DNA from: an uncultured Eubacteriales bacterium | GTDB lineage: Bacteria; Bacillota; Clostridia; Oscillospirales; CAG-272 | Direction of reading: 5' to 3' | NCBI GenBank assembly: GCA_900546695.1 | Contig: URDX01000003.1 | Coordinates: 62,001-126,000 of the forward strand | DNA length: 64,000 nt | Shown here: piece by piece, positions 34,711-43,517 of the stretch | Position numbering within the stretch: the first letter of the stretch is position 1 | Layout: the number at the start of each line of letters is the position of its first letter | The notes under the pieces: generated by a model | The model's input: the letters and a program-made list of their open reading frames with translations, nothing else | Told to the model about the DNA's origin: nothing | Database searches by the model: none | Position numbers and translations under genes: made by a program

Positions 34711-35870
34711 ACGCGACCTTTCATTTTTTGATATATTCTTTTAACATTATCAGGCATTCTTGCCCACAGGAGGTTCTTTTTCACCTCTGTGCAAGACATA
34801 GCACGAACCAATGCCGACGCTCCGTCTTTTTCTAATATTTTGACGAATTCATGCTTTTTAAGTGGATAAGTCTCCGGTTCGCGATAAGACTGATTGTGTT
34901 TTGCGGCAACGCTCAAGTCGTACGAATATGTTGTGCAGGAATCTTGAGCTAAAGCAAACAACTGCTCCCCTTTTTCGGAATTAACCGCAAGCATTGAGAC
35001 ACCATCTCTGTCATCTAAAGACGAATTATAGTGCTTAATTCCCCAAAAATCGCCCAAAGTAATGTCTCCTACACGGGCATTCTGAGCATATGGGCAGGAA
35101 TAGCATGCGTCATTAAAAATCGTATATTTAAGAAATGAATAGTAATATGGAAATTCAAAATCATATCCTGAAATAGTTTTCTTTTTTCCATCGCATTCAA
35201 TCGTATAGGAAAAGCTGTGCTCCGCCTTTCTCGTTTTTGCGCGGAAACAAAAATCTGTAATGTGTCCACCACGCCTTTTTTCTTCTTCACGAATACAAGC
35301 ATTGAAAATGAGTTGCGTTCCAGTACCATGGCATAGAAAATCAGCAATATAAAGTTGTGATTTGTATTGCTTTACAAACAAATTCTTTATCGCGCTTGCT
35401 TGACACGGCGTTCCGACAAAAAAAACATCTCTTCCGTTTTTCAAGTCATCTCTGATCATACCAAAAACCCCGGTCATATCACTGTGAATATATTTGCTCT
35501 TGCACAGCGGTATCAACTCATCATATGTAGACGCACGCTTATGAATCAATTTCAAGTTCTCATCAAACGCCGCTCCGTAGACAACGCCGCCGGAAGAAAC
35601 AAAACGCTTGGCAATCTCAAAAAACACGCCGCCGGACGAACCGGTATTTCTATGTTTTTTAGAAACAACCGCGCTCACGTGTTCCGGTACATCCTCAAAA
35701 TCTGCGTTAAAAGCAGGACAAATTTTTGAACAAATCCCGCAACTCAGGCATTTGTCCGTATTGACAATTGCTCTGCCCTCTCCCCAAGTATTACGTATAA
35801 AGTCGACCGCATGAGCAGGGCAAATTTCAACACAAGCTTGACAACCAATACAAGATTCAGTTTTTATCAT
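34707..35870 (-). CDS. FrhB-type (F420 hydrogenase beta-like) iron-sulfur protein, copy 1
   Basis: A 387-aa protein with an N-terminal 2[4Fe-4S] ferredoxin domain (Cys 7, 10, 13, 17 and 41, 44, 47, 51) followed by FrhB N- and C-terminal domains: SSGGVFFEIAKRF, KSKYIHSD, VGTPCQASAI, FLCHGTG, and GDITLGDFWGI. The extra conserved cysteines in TPCQ and CYSCPYA suggest another cofactor or thiol chemistry. Despite the family name there is no sign that this organism uses F420; members in glycan loci, often beside pyruvyl-transferases, have unknown reactions. It overlaps licD copy 1 by 4 bp and the polymerase gene by 4 bp. Confidence 0.88.
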   Translation of the reverse strand: MIKTESCIGCQACVEICPAHAVDFIRNTWGEGRAIVNTDKCLSCGICSKICPAFNADFEDVPEHVSAVVSKKHRNTGSSGGVFFEIAKRFVSSGGVVYGAAFDENLKLIHKRASTYDELIPLCKSKYIHSDMTGVFGMIRDDLKNGRDVFFVGTPCQASAIKNLFVKQYKSQLYIADFLCHGTGTQLIFNACIREEEKRRGGHITDFCFRAKTRKAEHSFSYTIECDGKKKTISGYDFEFPYYYSFLKYTIFNDACYSCPYAQNARVGDITLGDFWGIKHYNSSLDDRDGVSMLAVNSEKGEQLFALAQDSCTTYSYDLSVAAKHNQSYREPETYPLKKHEFVKILEKDGASALVRAMSCTEVKKNLLWARMPDNVKRIYQKMKGRV

Positions 35871-37198
35871 ACTAATTTTGCTTCCGCCTCTTTTTCATCA
35901 AGAGCATAATAGTTAAACGCCGAAACGACAATAATTATATAAAAAGGAAGTGCGTAATTAACAATACCGGCTAAAAAGCCGAACATCAACAGGAAAAAGG
36001 CAAGCGGCAGATAATTTACAAAATGTCGTTTTACATGCTCTTTTTTCGCGCCGGACAGCATAGCGGCAAGAGTTCCGCAATACAATCCGGTGCCAATAAC
36101 GCCGAGCTTATACAGCACTTCGACATAAAGGCAGTGCACATTATTACTTACTCCGGCAATTCTGTCCGCAGAAATACCGGTACCAAAGAACAATACTCTG
36201 ATATTATCGTAAATATAGCGCAAATATATTTCATTCAACTCTGTTCTTCCGGTTGTTATATTACCATGTGAGAAACGAGCGATTATCATACTGATTGCTT
36301 CAATCCTATCATTGACCACAAGCCAAATCACCACGCAGACCCCTACAAGAGAAAGTAATGCCAGACATTTGTGTTTGGGGAAAAGAACAAACAATATCAG
36401 CATCACTAAAAAGAGAACGATACATAGAAAATACGATTTGCTGTATGTCAAAAAACCCAACGGCACAAGAAAAGCAGCGTAGATCCAAAACTCTATACCC
36501 AAGGATTTATAATAGTATAAAACACATAAAAAAGAAAGTACCAAAACAATCAAAACGGCACAGTAATTCGGATCGCCGAAAAAACCGCTGATTCGAAGTG
36601 TATCTGTAGCATGGCCGGTAGAATCAATATAATAATCCAAATCGTCAAAATATTTTTCAACATAGGATAAATACGTTTTATTGCTTGAAAGAAGCAGCAT
36701 GATGATAGTGCTGAGAGACAAAAGGCGAGCAGACAATACCAGCCCGCCCTTATTAAGTGTTGATGTTACGATACTAATCAAAAGCAGTCCGACAACGGTC
36801 TTAACAATCGTCAATATATTCAAGTTGTCAAGGGAAAAGCTAAGCAAATATGCCGTCATAACAACCAGCATAAATAATTGCGAAGTTTTCAGCCGTTCTT
36901 TAGACAATAAATAGACCACCGCTATGATTTCACAAATAGTAAACAAGCTCATTGACGTGGTCGTCAACTTAAAAATGTTCGCAAACGGAAGTAATCCAAA
37001 TAATAAAGCAATAACCTCTTCTGTTCCGAATCGCAGCAAAGCAATAAAAAACAAAAAGAAAGGTATAACAGATATAAAGGGCGTGGTAACAATCCCTACC
37101 GATATGCAAGCAACTGAAATAAGCCACACTAGGAACGTTCTTTTGCTCACGCGCCCCTTTTTTATAGTATCTATCTGCTGATTAACGAGATCAACCAT
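35867..37198 (-). CDS. O-antigen-ligase/Wzy-like polysaccharide polymerase
   Basis: A 443-aa membrane protein with about 11-12 hydrophobic segments and a long extracytoplasmic loop. The loop region contains TTGRTELNEIYLRYI followed by GTGISADRIAGVSNNVHCLYVEVLYKLGVIGTGLY, the pattern of the O-antigen ligase/Wzy family, where conserved Arg and His residues matter. It likely polymerises repeat units flipped by the Wzx-like protein. It overlaps its neighbours by 4 and 8 bp. Confidence 0.87.
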   Translation of the reverse strand: MVDLVNQQIDTIKKGRVSKRTFLVWLISVACISVGIVTTPFISVIPFFLFFIALLRFGTEEVIALLFGLLPFANIFKLTTTSMSLFTICEIIAVVYLLSKERLKTSQLFMLVVMTAYLLSFSLDNLNILTIVKTVVGLLLISIVTSTLNKGGLVLSARLLSLSTIIMLLLSSNKTYLSYVEKYFDDLDYYIDSTGHATDTLRISGFFGDPNYCAVLIVLVLSFLCVLYYYKSLGIEFWIYAAFLVPLGFLTYSKSYFLCIVLFLVMLILFVLFPKHKCLALLSLVGVCVVIWLVVNDRIEAISMIIARFSHGNITTGRTELNEIYLRYIYDNIRVLFFGTGISADRIAGVSNNVHCLYVEVLYKLGVIGTGLYCGTLAAMLSGAKKEHVKRHFVNYLPLAFFLLMFGFLAGIVNYALPFYIIIVVSAFNYYALDEKEAEAKLV

Positions 37199-38351
37199 CT
37201 AAAACTACACTCACTTTATCTATTACATCTTTGTTTGTAAATTCACGTCTGCCCAAAGCTTCCTTAACCGAAACAAGATCATTACGGTTCACCAACAATC
37301 TAATCAACTCATCAGTTATAGCATCCTGAGAATTATCGCACACAAAGCCGGAACCGCGCTCAACGATCATCTCTGTTGTAGAGGTAGTTTCTGTCGCAAG
37401 CACAGGCACACCCAAACATGCCGCTTCATCAAATACCATAGGCGCAGCTTCATGATAAGAAGTAAGAAGAAATAAATCCGCATTTTTAATATACGGATAT
37501 GGATTGCTTTGATTGCCGTAAAAAGTTACTATATTCTCTAAGCCGTATTCTCCGGTTATCCCTTTTAGATACTCCTCTTGATCGCCCGAACCAACAATAT
37601 GATAATGCAATTTGTAGCCTTTTTTCACACAACGCTTAACTGCCTCAATTGCACGCTCAATGCCTTTCTCTTTCGAAAGGCGGGCAACCGTTACAATATT
37701 GAATTCTGATTTATCATATGGGATTCCATCTCCGGCAAGCATGCGAATATTCTCATAATCATTGCAGTTACGTATTGCCACACACTTATCCTTAAACTGC
37801 GGCATACAGCGCAAAAATGCCCGTTTTGTGCCTTCCGAACAGGCTACAATTTCATCAAACTGTTTATATATTTTCTCGCTTGCTTTGCTGTTGGCTCCGC
37901 ACAGTTCAAAATCACAATGTAGCCAAGTAACTTTCTTTTTTGCCTTGATTCTTTTAAGAACAAACTCATTGCATCCACCGTAAAAACTCCTTTGCGGAGC
38001 CTCATGTAAATAGGAAATTGCGCAGTCATAATCTCCGAGTTTTCTTTGGAACGGCAACATCATTCGTATGACAAAGGAACGTCCAAACAACCCTGTAAGA
38101 ACCGCCCAAGTAGCTCGTGCTACGTACTGCAAAGGTTTGTTTTTTAACTTTCCCTGTGCCACTCCGAAGTAACGGAAAGGGGAAGAAGGAACAATAAGCT
38201 TGATATCTGCCGGCAAAGCATTCGCACCTACATCGCAAAAACAGACTAATGTAATATTATATTGGAAATGTATTGCTCTAATCAAACCAAGTAGGCTGGC
38301 TTGCACGCCACCGGTACTAAGATTATTGATCACAAATATAATACTCTTCAT
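37191..38351 (-). CDS. Glycosyltransferase family 4
   Basis: A 386-aa GT-B glycosyltransferase. The acceptor domain begins IFVINNLSTGGVQASLLGLIRAI; the nucleotide-sugar domain shows FNIVTVARLSKEKGIERAIEA and the donor-binding EAAPMVFDEAACLGVPVLATE (the ExFxxxxxE-like motif). It retains the anomeric configuration if it follows family rules. The donor and acceptor are unknown. It overlaps the YdjC-like deacetylase gene by 4 bp. Confidence 0.93.
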   Translation of the reverse strand: MKSIIFVINNLSTGGVQASLLGLIRAIHFQYNITLVCFCDVGANALPADIKLIVPSSPFRYFGVAQGKLKNKPLQYVARATWAVLTGLFGRSFVIRMMLPFQRKLGDYDCAISYLHEAPQRSFYGGCNEFVLKRIKAKKKVTWLHCDFELCGANSKASEKIYKQFDEIVACSEGTKRAFLRCMPQFKDKCVAIRNCNDYENIRMLAGDGIPYDKSEFNIVTVARLSKEKGIERAIEAVKRCVKKGYKLHYHIVGSGDQEEYLKGITGEYGLENIVTFYGNQSNPYPYIKNADLFLLTSYHEAAPMVFDEAACLGVPVLATETTSTTEMIVERGSGFVCDNSQDAITDELIRLLVNRNDLVSVKEALGRREFTNKDVIDKVSVVLDG

Positions 38352-39202
38352 TTTTGCCTTCTGCCTTTGACAATTTCCTGAAATCCAACAAACGCAAAAC
38401 CGGCCTTTTCATATTTCAAACGCACCTCGGGCGAAGAAACAAATTGATATTCCTTTACCCGCTCCGTGGAAATATTGCCAAAATAGGAGCTATCCGCTGT
38501 AATTGCCGGATGGAAAACAACTTCTATAAAATCCCTGCCGTCTTGTTTGAGCGCATTCAGTAAAATATCGCCCTCGGTCTTGCTTATCTTATCAAAGCTC
38601 ACGACACGGGCCGTTGGCATAACAAAAGATTTTCTGATCTTCGTAAACCAAAGCTGAAAGAAATTTTTAACCAAAAACTCTCTCGCCTCTGTCTTGAAAC
38701 TAAGTCCAAATTTATCAAAATACACTCTTTGAAATGTTCTTGTGGCTTTTATATCGTGTCTTTTGGCAACCTTCTCAAAAACCTTAAATGCCTTCGTATG
38801 TAAAGAAGAATTTTCATGCGTATTCCAGTAATCCGCCTTGCCGCAGGTCTGCTCAAAAAGTGCGTACTGAGCTTCAAGCTCTTTTTCAAGGTCGGTGGGC
38901 GAAATAAGCCCTTTACTATATCGTTTTTTGAAATTTCCAATAGACCAAAATACACCGTTTTCATCTACAAGAGATGGAATTGTTTTCGAATCACTGATTG
39001 GTTTTCCGGTAGTGACATTCCAATGAATACCCAAAGAAAGGCCTGGATATCTTGTGCGAAGGTCAGCTGCATCGGAAAGTGCTTCCATGTTCAGCATCAC
39101 ATTGGTTGTGGTGATAAATCCATTCTCAATTCCCGCGTCAATGGCGCGATCCACCTCGTCACACATTCCATAGTCGTCTGCCGTAACGATAATTCTCTGC
39201 AT
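38348..39202 (-). CDS. ChbG/YdjC-family carbohydrate deacetylase
   Basis: A 284-aa YdjC-like protein; characterised members remove an N-acetyl group from chito-oligosaccharides. IIVTADDYGMCDEVDRAI has the metal-binding Asp pair (D9, D10), followed by LSLGIHWNVTTGKPI with a His ligand and YWNTHENSSLHTKAFKVF with the HxxxH-like pair. It probably edits an N-acetylated sugar during repeat-unit assembly. GAGG before the ATG; overlaps the GT4 gene by 4 bp. Confidence 0.9.
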   Translation of the reverse strand: MQRIIVTADDYGMCDEVDRAIDAGIENGFITTTNVMLNMEALSDAADLRTRYPGLSLGIHWNVTTGKPISDSKTIPSLVDENGVFWSIGNFKKRYSKGLISPTDLEKELEAQYALFEQTCGKADYWNTHENSSLHTKAFKVFEKVAKRHDIKATRTFQRVYFDKFGLSFKTEAREFLVKNFFQLWFTKIRKSFVMPTARVVSFDKISKTEGDILLNALKQDGRDFIEVVFHPAITADSSYFGNISTERVKEYQFVSSPEVRLKYEKAGFAFVGFQEIVKGRRQK

Positions 39203-39211
39203 AATTGCACC

Positions 39212-40003
39212 TCATAAACCCTTAAACTTTTGAATACCTTGTCGCATCAGACGGCAAATTTTGTTGAAGTCGTAATCCTTTGACACCTTCCGTAAACCAT
39301 ACGCAAAGTAATACACAAACAGATTTTTCATCAACGGAAATGCATTGGCAAGCAACACGCCCTTATCAATAAAAAACTTATCATCATAGCCCTTGAACCA
39401 AGAAGATTCTTCCTGCTTTACCCGAGCTATGGTGATCGGACAGGTGTACAATTTCAGTCCCTTGCGTAGCGCATCTCGGATAAACAGGGAATCCTCTCCG
39501 GAACTAAACCTTGCGCCGCCGCCATACAATGTTGAAAAAGAAAGACAAGCCTTGTCAACAGCCCCTTTTCGCATAGCAACCCGCGCCGTACCGTAGCGCA
39601 TAGCATTCCATATATGAACACGACGAAACTTTTCTTTCTCCTTTTTGGATGGTGTAAATCGGTTCAGATATTCCAATCGGAATACAATAATGTCAGCGCG
39701 GGTGCATTTTTGAAATGCGCCCTCCACAATATCGGCATATCCGTCTACATAGATCATGTCCTGGTCGGAACACAATAGATACTCTCCACTTGCAAAAGAC
39801 AATGCCTTATTCCGATTTTTCCCGACTCCGCGATCGCCTGTGGATACCAACTGTACAAGGTTTCCGTCCGGCTCCCTATATTCACGGTATTCATAAACGT
39901 CGCACTGATTTGCAAGCACCGTATCGGTCTGCAGATTCATCGTCTGATACAAACCGTCATCACTCTGCTCCATACAGGCAACCAAAACCTGAACGCGACT
40001 CAT
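39212..40003 (-). CDS. Glycosyltransferase family 2-like protein
   Basis: A 263-aa GT-A glycosyltransferase. The start MSRVQVLVACMEQSD leads into a segment with GVGKNRNKALSFASGEYLLCSDQDMIYVDGYADI, where DQD is the DxD-type metal site; a C-terminal acceptor region follows with GGARFSSGEDSLFI. I place the start at 40003 because AAGGAAGG is close upstream and the longer frame overlaps licD copy 2. It follows that licD by 11 bp. Confidence 0.87.
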   Translation of the reverse strand: MSRVQVLVACMEQSDDGLYQTMNLQTDTVLANQCDVYEYREYREPDGNLVQLVSTGDRGVGKNRNKALSFASGEYLLCSDQDMIYVDGYADIVEGAFQKCTRADIIVFRLEYLNRFTPSKKEKEKFRRVHIWNAMRYGTARVAMRKGAVDKACLSFSTLYGGGARFSSGEDSLFIRDALRKGLKLYTCPITIARVKQEESSWFKGYDDKFFIDKGVLLANAFPLMKNLFVYYFAYGLRKVSKDYDFNKICRLMRQGIQKFKGL

Positions 40004-40014
40004 TTTTGCCTTCC

Positions 40015-40896
40015 TTACAATACATATTCTATCGGATATTTCGGCGTATCCTTCAGATATTCCCGATAATCCTTTTCCGTATCCCAAAGCGCGGCGTGCT
40101 GCTCTCGGCGGATTTGCGCCAAATCGGGAATTTTCATATAATCCCCGAACCGTTCCCGCAGGAAATCCTCCACCCCGACCGGAACGTTTAACGAAACGGT
40201 TTCAAACGGAACTCTCTTGGTGCCGTCAAACCATTCCCGTTTGTAAGTGCCGCGCTTGTATTTTGCCTTTCCCAAATAATTACAATAGAATGAAGTTTTT
40301 TTATCTCTGTACTTATAAACCTGTTTCAGCGCATAACGGATTAAAAAACGACGCGGTAGAATTTTCAGCACACGCAAAACCATGCGAAGACCGAGCCCGT
40401 ATCGCGAAAGATCTCTGTGCGCCTGAGCTTTGGCAACGATATATTTAGCCCATAAATACTGATGCATCCGTTGAATGTTGTTATCCGGGCAGGTATGTAA
40501 AATAAAAATATCCAAATAGATGTTGTGTGAAATAGCGTAATCTGTCAGGCTTTCCTCGACATAAGTCGTGTTCTTTGCACGCACCTTGCCCAGCGTAACC
40601 ATATTATCGGTTTCTCCAAATGGTTCAAGGAAAAAGCGGTCACTGTCACCTTTTGCCTCGAATAAACGCACAAATTTTTCGTAGTTGTCGGGCGTCATGA
40701 AGAAATCCAAATCATCATCCCACGGAATAAAGCCACCATGGCGGATTGCGCCCAATGCGGACCCCCCCATCAAGCAGTAATCAATTCCGTTTTCCGTGCA
40801 AAAAGAATCCACATACACCGCAATCTCCAGGATCTTATCCTGCAACCGTTTGATCTTCCAATCATCCGGTGTTTCTGCTCGCATGTACTTAAACAT
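40015..40896 (-). CDS. LicD-family phosphotransferase, copy 2
   Basis: A 293-aa LicD-type protein with the signature GAIRHGGFIPWDDDLDF (residues 49-65), then KNTTYVEESLTDY and NIYLDIFILHTCPD, parallel to LYFDIFPLDNAPD in copy 1. It shares the same motif order with copy 1 but is clearly diverged. AGAGG four bases-plus before the ATG at 40896 supports the start; a longer frame would run into the FrhB gene. It lies 2 bp downstream of FrhB-domain copy 2. With the cytidylyltransferase two genes upstream, a CDP-activated donor is likely. Confidence 0.9.
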   Translation of the reverse strand: MFKYMRAETPDDWKIKRLQDKILEIAVYVDSFCTENGIDYCLMGGSALGAIRHGGFIPWDDDLDFFMTPDNYEKFVRLFEAKGDSDRFFLEPFGETDNMVTLGKVRAKNTTYVEESLTDYAISHNIYLDIFILHTCPDNNIQRMHQYLWAKYIVAKAQAHRDLSRYGLGLRMVLRVLKILPRRFLIRYALKQVYKYRDKKTSFYCNYLGKAKYKRGTYKREWFDGTKRVPFETVSLNVPVGVEDFLRERFGDYMKIPDLAQIRREQHAALWDTEKDYREYLKDTPKYPIEYVL

Positions 40897-40898
40897 TG

Positions 40899-42089
40899 TT
40901 ACCTCTTTCGCAGTTTCTTTCTCAGATTTCGGATCGCCGGTGGAAGCGACGCATAGATTTTTTCCACAGCAGTACAACCGAAATATGCGTGTGCTGTCGA
41001 CTCATAACCTTCGGTATTCAGGCTCTTTATAATGGCATCTCTCTTCGCCGGCTTTCTGGTAGCTTTCGTCAGACAATAGTTTGACTCCACTCCGTATTCC
41101 ACGGGGAATTCTCGCCAAACCAGTTCCGAAGTCACAGCTTCAAATGCCGCTTTTCCAACATTTGTGTTGGTAATAATCATGGAAACGCCTTTGTCACTAT
41201 CCGCAGGAAATGGGTATTTTTCAATTCCCCAAAAGTCGCCGAGCGTAATATCCGATACACGGTCCAATGTCGCATACCGACAGTTATAGCAACTCTCCCG
41301 AAAGAAAAGATATTTCTTAAAAGCGGTATAGTAAGAAGATTGCAGGTAGATTCCATCAATTGTTTTTTCTTTTCCGTCTTTTTCAAGGCAATAAGAAAAC
41401 CCATGTGCATGAAGGTATTTGTTATTCTTGACGCGAAAGGAAAAGTTGCGGACTTTACCGTTTTCTTTTTCTTCCAGCGCGCCAATATACCGATCAAATG
41501 TTTTTTGTGAGGGCACCCCATGACAAATAATATCAGCCGTGACCAATCGCTCCTGCAAGTTTTCGGGGACAGAATTTTTCAGTGCCGATACCTGGCAAGG
41601 TGTTCCGCAGAAAAATAATCTTCCGCCATTTTTTAGCAAAGAGAGAATTTCCCGATATATCCCTGTTGTATCCGACTGAACATATTTGGATTTCAATAGG
41701 GGGAGTAGTTCTTCTTCGGAATAAATGATACGGTGACGCAGCACCGTTCCGTCAAAAGCCGCACCGCAAACGGCATATCCTTGGGAAAGAAAATGCCTTG
41801 CCAGCAATTCAAAAACGCCGCCTGAGGAACCGTTGTTGCGCGTTTTGTCGTTTTGCGCATAAGCCGCATACAAATGCCTTTCCCCGGTGTTTTTGCTATG
41901 GGTTTCAACCGGACAGACTGCAAAACATTTTCCGCAATGCACGCAATCAACATCCGATATTTCGGCATAGCGAAAACCGTCTGGACGGGTCACCGGCTGA
42001 ATACACTGTTTCGGGCAAGCATCAACACATGCCATACATCCCGTGCAGAGATCCGAAAGATTTTTGATCTCATCTATCCGCATTTTCAC
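40899..42089 (-). CDS. FrhB-type (F420 hydrogenase beta-like) iron-sulfur protein, copy 2
   Basis: A 396-aa homologue of the protein encoded at 34707. The ferredoxin domain has Cys 15, 18, 21, 25 and 49, 52, 55, 59; the FrhB part repeats the same blocks (SSGGVFELLARHF, KSKYVQSD, GTPCQVSALK, ICHGVPS, CYNCRYA, GDFWGIEKYP, KGVSM). The two copies align along the whole length but with many differences, so the duplication is old or the copies were acquired separately. It ends with a 4-bp overlap with the cytidylyltransferase start side and is immediately followed by licD copy 2. Confidence 0.88.
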   Translation of the reverse strand: MKMRIDEIKNLSDLCTGCMACVDACPKQCIQPVTRPDGFRYAEISDVDCVHCGKCFAVCPVETHSKNTGERHLYAAYAQNDKTRNNGSSGGVFELLARHFLSQGYAVCGAAFDGTVLRHRIIYSEEELLPLLKSKYVQSDTTGIYREILSLLKNGGRLFFCGTPCQVSALKNSVPENLQERLVTADIICHGVPSQKTFDRYIGALEEKENGKVRNFSFRVKNNKYLHAHGFSYCLEKDGKEKTIDGIYLQSSYYTAFKKYLFFRESCYNCRYATLDRVSDITLGDFWGIEKYPFPADSDKGVSMIITNTNVGKAAFEAVTSELVWREFPVEYGVESNYCLTKATRKPAKRDAIIKSLNTEGYESTAHAYFGCTAVEKIYASLPPAIRNLRKKLRKR

Positions 42090-42502
42090 TTATTAACCTT
42101 CTCGCGAATGATTGTGGAGCTGATTCCGTCTGTATGCGGCAAAAACACCACATCCACACCAACCTTTTCAAAATCGGCAACTATTTTTTCGTACATGTTG
42201 CTCCCTTTCCAGTCGCTTCCGTGAAACAAAGCATCAAATTTCAAAGCATTGTACGCTTCCATTTTGTCCATAGAAATTTGCGGCACCACTTTATCCACAT
42301 ATCGTATCGCCTCTACAATCGCAATTCTTTCCTCAAACGGAATCACCGGGCGCTTATGTTTATAAGTTTCGACAACCTCATCTGTCGAAACGCCGACAAT
42401 AAGATAGTCGCATTGCTCCTTTGCCCGCTTGAGAATATTCAGATGCCCGATATGAAACATATCGAAAACACCGGTTGTATAGCCAATCTTATATTTTTTC
42501 AT
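42086..42502 (-). CDS. Cytidylyltransferase, glycerol-3-phosphate cytidylyltransferase (TagD)-like
   Basis: A 138-aa nucleotidyltransferase of the CCT family. GYTTGVFDMFHIGHLNIL has the HxGH motif (H17, H20), VGVSTDEVVETYKHKRPVIPFEERIAIVEAI is the TagD-like central block, and DGISSTIIREKV is the C-terminal ISSTxIR motif. It should make a CDP-activated alcohol, such as CDP-glycerol, or a related CDP-polyol. That product would be a natural donor for the LicD proteins of the locus. GGAAG precedes the ATG; 4-bp overlap with the FrhB copy 2 gene. Confidence 0.9.
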   Translation of the reverse strand: MKKYKIGYTTGVFDMFHIGHLNILKRAKEQCDYLIVGVSTDEVVETYKHKRPVIPFEERIAIVEAIRYVDKVVPQISMDKMEAYNALKFDALFHGSDWKGSNMYEKIVADFEKVGVDVVFLPHTDGISSTIIREKVNK

Positions 42503-42522
42503 AGCATAACTTCCTTCAACAC

Positions 42523-43497
42523 TCAGTACAATCTTATATTCAAAAGGCCGATAAACGAGCCAATTCCATATGAAATATGAAACAACGGATACATAAAGAA
42601 CTTATATATAAAATGACTCTTTTTCCCGTTCATCAAGCTAAACAGTATATCCAAGCCCACGTACAATGTTCCTTCTGCCGCAAGCACCCACCGAATAAAC
42701 GGCACAAACGCAGCAAAAAGCGAACCGACAAGCAACGACAGTACAAATATAAACGGAATATAGTGTCGAACCCTCATTGCTCTCGGATTTTTTCGCAGAG
42801 TTAAAAACAACGCATCCCCATTCTTTACTGCCTGATTCAAAAGGCCTTTTACAGTATCTCGGCAATAATATATCGTTTGAATATCGGCTGCCATATAGAC
42901 CTTCCCGCCGTTTGCACGAATACGGCTGTTAAATTCATTATCCTCGCTCCTTGGCAGGTCAGGATTAAACAAACCAATTTTTTCGAATATCTCTCTGCGA
43001 AACGCACCAAACGGAACAGTGTCAACATAACCGCTTTTGCACCCGATTCGAAACGCAGAATTGCCAACACCAAATTTTGACGACAATATATCCGCATTCG
43101 CTTCTCCGATAAAGCCTTTCCCCACGGTCAGCACTGTACCTCCAACATTATCCGCATCGGTATGTTCAAGATAATAAACGCATTTTTCTATATAATTCTC
43201 AGGATACTCCGCATGAGCATCCATACGTATGATATAATCTCCGTGTGCATGCTGTACGCCAATATTTAACGCATAGGTGACAAGACGATTTTTGTTTTTT
43301 AAAATCTGTAGGTTAAGACTTGAAGAAAATGCCATTAGTTTTTCAACAGTATCATCAGACGACATTCCATCTATAAAAAGCCATTCTATCCTTTCTCCGG
43401 GAAAGGTTTGCCTAACGAGAGAATTCATACATCGCTCAATGTAAGCAGCTTCGTTGTAAATCGGCATAATAACAGAAACCGTAGGTGCGACCTCCAC
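42523..43497 (-). CDS. Glycosyltransferase family 2, ExoA-like, membrane-anchored
   Basis: A 324-aa GT2 protein. The N-terminal GT-A domain shows VSVIMPIYNEAAYIERCMNSL, the IDGMSSDDT block, IIRMDAHAEYPENYIE with the metal-binding Asp-x-Asp-like DAH, and ARG-style NGGKVYMAADIQTIYY. The last ~90 residues hold two to three hydrophobic segments (FVLSLLVGSLFAAFVPFI), as in succinoglycan ExoA-like enzymes. Start is GTG at 43497 with GGGAGG nine bases upstream. Confidence 0.9.
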   Translation of the reverse strand: MEVAPTVSVIMPIYNEAAYIERCMNSLVRQTFPGERIEWLFIDGMSSDDTVEKLMAFSSSLNLQILKNKNRLVTYALNIGVQHAHGDYIIRMDAHAEYPENYIEKCVYYLEHTDADNVGGTVLTVGKGFIGEANADILSSKFGVGNSAFRIGCKSGYVDTVPFGAFRREIFEKIGLFNPDLPRSEDNEFNSRIRANGGKVYMAADIQTIYYCRDTVKGLLNQAVKNGDALFLTLRKNPRAMRVRHYIPFIFVLSLLVGSLFAAFVPFIRWVLAAEGTLYVGLDILFSLMNGKKSHFIYKFFMYPLFHISYGIGSFIGLLNIRLY

Positions 43498-43517
43498 GTG
43501 AGAATGCCTCCCTTCTA

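Noticed and set aside
33901..40896. Phosphocholine decoration system (lic locus)
   Set aside because: LicD-type proteins are present, but no choline transporter, choline kinase or LicC-like gene is seen.
34707..42089. True coenzyme F420-dependent hydrogenase genes
   Set aside because: Only the beta-subunit-like domain is present, inside a glycan locus, with no hydrogenase large or small subunits and no F420 synthesis genes.
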